Shown here: piece by piece, positions 12,146 through 13,704 of the stretch
Numbering within the stretch: the first letter of the stretch is position 1
Layout: each line of letters opens with the position of its first letter
Translations under genes and position numbers: made by a program
Notes under the pieces: model-generated
Seen by the model: the letters and a program-made list of their open reading frames with translations, nothing else
Told to the model about the DNA's origin: nothing
Databases searched by the model: none
Assembly: GCA_050288085.1 (NCBI GenBank)
Contig: JBNKDD010000150.1
Span: forward strand, 1 to 13,704
Length of the DNA stretch: 13,704 nt
Direction of reading: 5' to 3'
Source: JBNKDD01 sp050288085
GTDB taxonomy: Bacteria > Chloroflexota > Anaerolineae > Aggregatilineales > UBA3940

Positions 12146-13678
12146 ATGTCAAACCGGCAGCGCTATTACATGATGTGGCTGCTTTGTCTACTGTGCCTGC
12201 TCTGCATTCTAACAGCCTGTGAACCTACCCCGGAAGAACGTTCTATTACCACCGCCCCGCCCCGAACACAATCTCCACAATCTCAATCTCAATCTCCACC
12301 ATCGATGAATGATGAAAGCGACTGCACCTACTTCGTAGCACCGGATGGCAGCGATTCGGCACCCGGCACACGCGATCAGCCCTGGGAGACGATCCAACAG
12401 GCCGCCGACTCGGCCCAACCCGGTGATGTGATCTGCCTGCGCGGCGGCACTTACCCGACTCCCGAAGGCGTGTCGATCACCAGCTCCGGCACGGCAGAAG
12501 CACCGATCACCTTTGCCGCCTACCCCGGCGAATCCCCAATATTGGACGGACAGAATGAAGCCGGTGACCTGATCAACCTGGCGCGTGACGTGGCGTTCGT
12601 GCGGGTCAGCGGATTGATGCTGCAAAACTTCCGCATCTGGGGGATCACGGTGGCGGGTGGCAATCACGATATCGTGCTCGAACACCTGGATATCGGCGGC
12701 GGCGAGGCCAGCATTCACTTCACTATCGGCAATTCCGGTGAAGAACCCGAAGAAGGGCCGGTGTGGGGGATCACGGTAACGGACAGCTTCATCCACGATC
12801 CGATCTATACCGCCGTAGACTGCACGCCCGGCCCATGCGACGCCATGACCTTTAGCCGCCTGGAGATCACCGGGGCGGGAATGTCAACCGGCGAAGCCTC
12901 GTTCGGGGCCGATGCACTGGCTATCGAACAGGGGCAGCCTATCATTGTTGAAGACTGCGTGATCCATGATAACGGCGGCGACGGCATCGACCTGAACTCA
13001 CGCGATACCCAGGGGAACGTCGAAGGGGTGATCGTCCGGCGGAACCTAGTGTATAACAACCGGCTCCAGGCGATCAAATTGTGGTCAGGTGGGCGGATGG
13101 AGAATAACGTGGTGTGGGGCCAGGGAATCAACCCGGTGATGATCGGAGTGTATCCCGGCGACTTCGAGGTGGTCAACAACACCATCGCCTATAATATGTG
13201 GGATCCCTCATTTACCGGGCGGGATTACGCCTTCGTCGCTGCGTGGCCGGAGACGGGTGCATCGGCAGCGATCAAGCTGGTGATGGTCGGCAATATTTTC
13301 GCTTTTAACACCGGACCAGATATCGACGGCGGGCCGACCGGCCTATACTTCGGGGAGGGTGTCGAAGTGGTGCAGGAGGGAGCGAACGTCTTTTTCAGCC
13401 GGGAGGAATGCGAGATCGAGGCCAACAACCTGCCGGGTCGCAGCGATCCATGTATTTCAGCAGCAGAGATCACGGATGGGCGCTGGTCGGAGGCGGTGGG
13501 CGGTTCCGGGTCGATCTATGCCGATCCGCTGTTCGTCGGCGGGTGGCCGGACGTTGATCTGCAACTGTCCGATTCCAGCCCGGCTATCGACTTGGGCACA
13601 TTCGACATTGCACCCGCTGATGATTTACTGGGCGAATCAAGGGATGAATCGCCGGACAGTGGTGCTTATGAACATTGA
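12146..13678 (+). CDS. Secreted lipoprotein with a right-handed parallel beta-helix
   Basis: A 510-residue protein. The N-terminus is a lipoprotein signal: basic start, hydrophobic stretch 9-22 and lipobox L-T-A-C25. A low-complexity linker rich in Ser, Gln and Pro (about 26-53) follows. Residues 61-103 (YFVAPDGSD, GTRDQPWETIQQAAD, PGDVICLRGGTY) form the DUF1565-type first turns, then about 110-430 is beta-helix with repeated turns such as VRVSGLMLQNF, IVLEHLDIGGG, VEDCVIHDNGGDGIDL and VIVRRNLVYNN. The end, YADPLFVGG through SPAIDLG to DSGAYEH, is the common closing module. The fold is shared with pectate lyases and other polysaccharide enzymes, so carbohydrate binding or cleavage at the cell surface is plausible, but I cannot assign catalytic residues. 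AAGGAGGG lies seven bases before the ATG. Confidence 0.88.
   Translation: MSNRQRYYMMWLLCLLCLLCILTACEPTPEERSITTAPPRTQSPQSQSQSPPSMNDESDCTYFVAPDGSDSAPGTRDQPWETIQQAADSAQPGDVICLRGGTYPTPEGVSITSSGTAEAPITFAAYPGESPILDGQNEAGDLINLARDVAFVRVSGLMLQNFRIWGITVAGGNHDIVLEHLDIGGGEASIHFTIGNSGEEPEEGPVWGITVTDSFIHDPIYTAVDCTPGPCDAMTFSRLEITGAGMSTGEASFGADALAIEQGQPIIVEDCVIHDNGGDGIDLNSRDTQGNVEGVIVRRNLVYNNRLQAIKLWSGGRMENNVVWGQGINPVMIGVYPGDFEVVNNTIAYNMWDPSFTGRDYAFVAAWPETGASAAIKLVMVGNIFAFNTGPDIDGGPTGLYFGEGVEVVQEGANVFFSREECEIEANNLPGRSDPCISAAEITDGRWSEAVGGSGSIYADPLFVGGWPDVDLQLSDSSPAIDLGTFDIAPADDLLGESRDESPDSGAYEH
12269..12295 (+). repeat. CAATCT hexamer repeats in the lipoprotein linker
   Basis: CAATCT occurs at 12269, then three times in tandem from 12278 to 12295. 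It encodes the Ser-Gln linker after the lipobox. Eighteen-base tandem hexamers keep the frame if they change in number, so linker length could vary between strains. Confidence 0.7.
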
Positions 13679-13704
13679 TTGGTTAATCATGATAGAGCAA
13701 GAGC

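Noticed and set aside
12269..12295. CRISPR-like or regulatory repeat
   Set aside because: The hexamers are tandem without spacers and encode a Ser-Gln linker in frame.
12209..12796. 195-codon minus-strand ORF inside the lipoprotein gene
   Set aside because: It is antisense to a gene with signal peptide, lipobox and beta-helix repeats; no independent start or family signal.
13679..13704. Start of a further gene at ATG 13689
   Set aside because: Only five full codons are present and there is no clear ribosome site, so it cannot be supported.

Overview
The window looks like part of a bacterial chromosome of moderate GC with sigma-70 type promoters (TTGACA/TTGACT, 17-base spacers, TATxxT) and ordinary Shine-Dalgarno sites. 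The gene mix suggests a Chloroflexota-like, probably anaerobic or facultative organism: DinB-like proteins, a PadR plus YPxxWRxRY membrane-protein pair, a beta-helix lipoprotein, NfnAB and a methyltransferase-type corrinoid protein. This placement is inference from family content. No rRNA, tRNA, CRISPR array, transposase or phage gene was seen.

Layout, left to right. At 1-1370 (minus) an M19-type dipeptidase homologue runs off the left edge and diverges from two tandemly duplicated DinB-like genes (1513-1992 and 1998-2483). A 316-base gap follows with a possible 50-codon ORF and a strong hairpin with a T-tract lying directly before an orphan, long-form elongation factor Ts (2800-3696), which has no rpsB beside it. 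A possible gene remnant (3697-3840) and an unrecognised 139-residue protein (3848-4267) come next. A PadR regulator and a six-helix membrane protein form a two-gene operon (4333-5420) behind a near-consensus promoter and an imperfect 30-base dyad. A palindromic element and a terminator separate this from a TetR regulator (5669-6289), which also has a near-consensus promoter with an operator-like cluster, followed by a class C beta-lactamase/esterase-fold hydrolase (6418-7608) and a strong terminator.

The second half centres on a divergent control region (9097-9257). Leftward run a GntR/HutC regulator (9096-8296) and an overlapping cobalamin-binding protein of the MtbC/MttC type (8312-7653), with no methyltransferase partner. 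Rightward run nfnA and nfnB (9258-11601), the electron-bifurcating NADH-dependent ferredoxin:NADP+ oxidoreductase, closed by a terminator. A 544-base non-coding stretch rich in GC hairpins precedes a secreted beta-helix lipoprotein (12146-13678).

The window is mostly small self-contained transcription units, three of them headed by their own one-component regulator (PadR, TetR, GntR). The most unusual arrangement is the GntR plus orphan corrinoid pair facing nfnAB, which could link corrinoid or one-carbon state to NADPH/ferredoxin balance. That link is a hypothesis; the sequence shows only the domains, the overlap and the shared promoter region.
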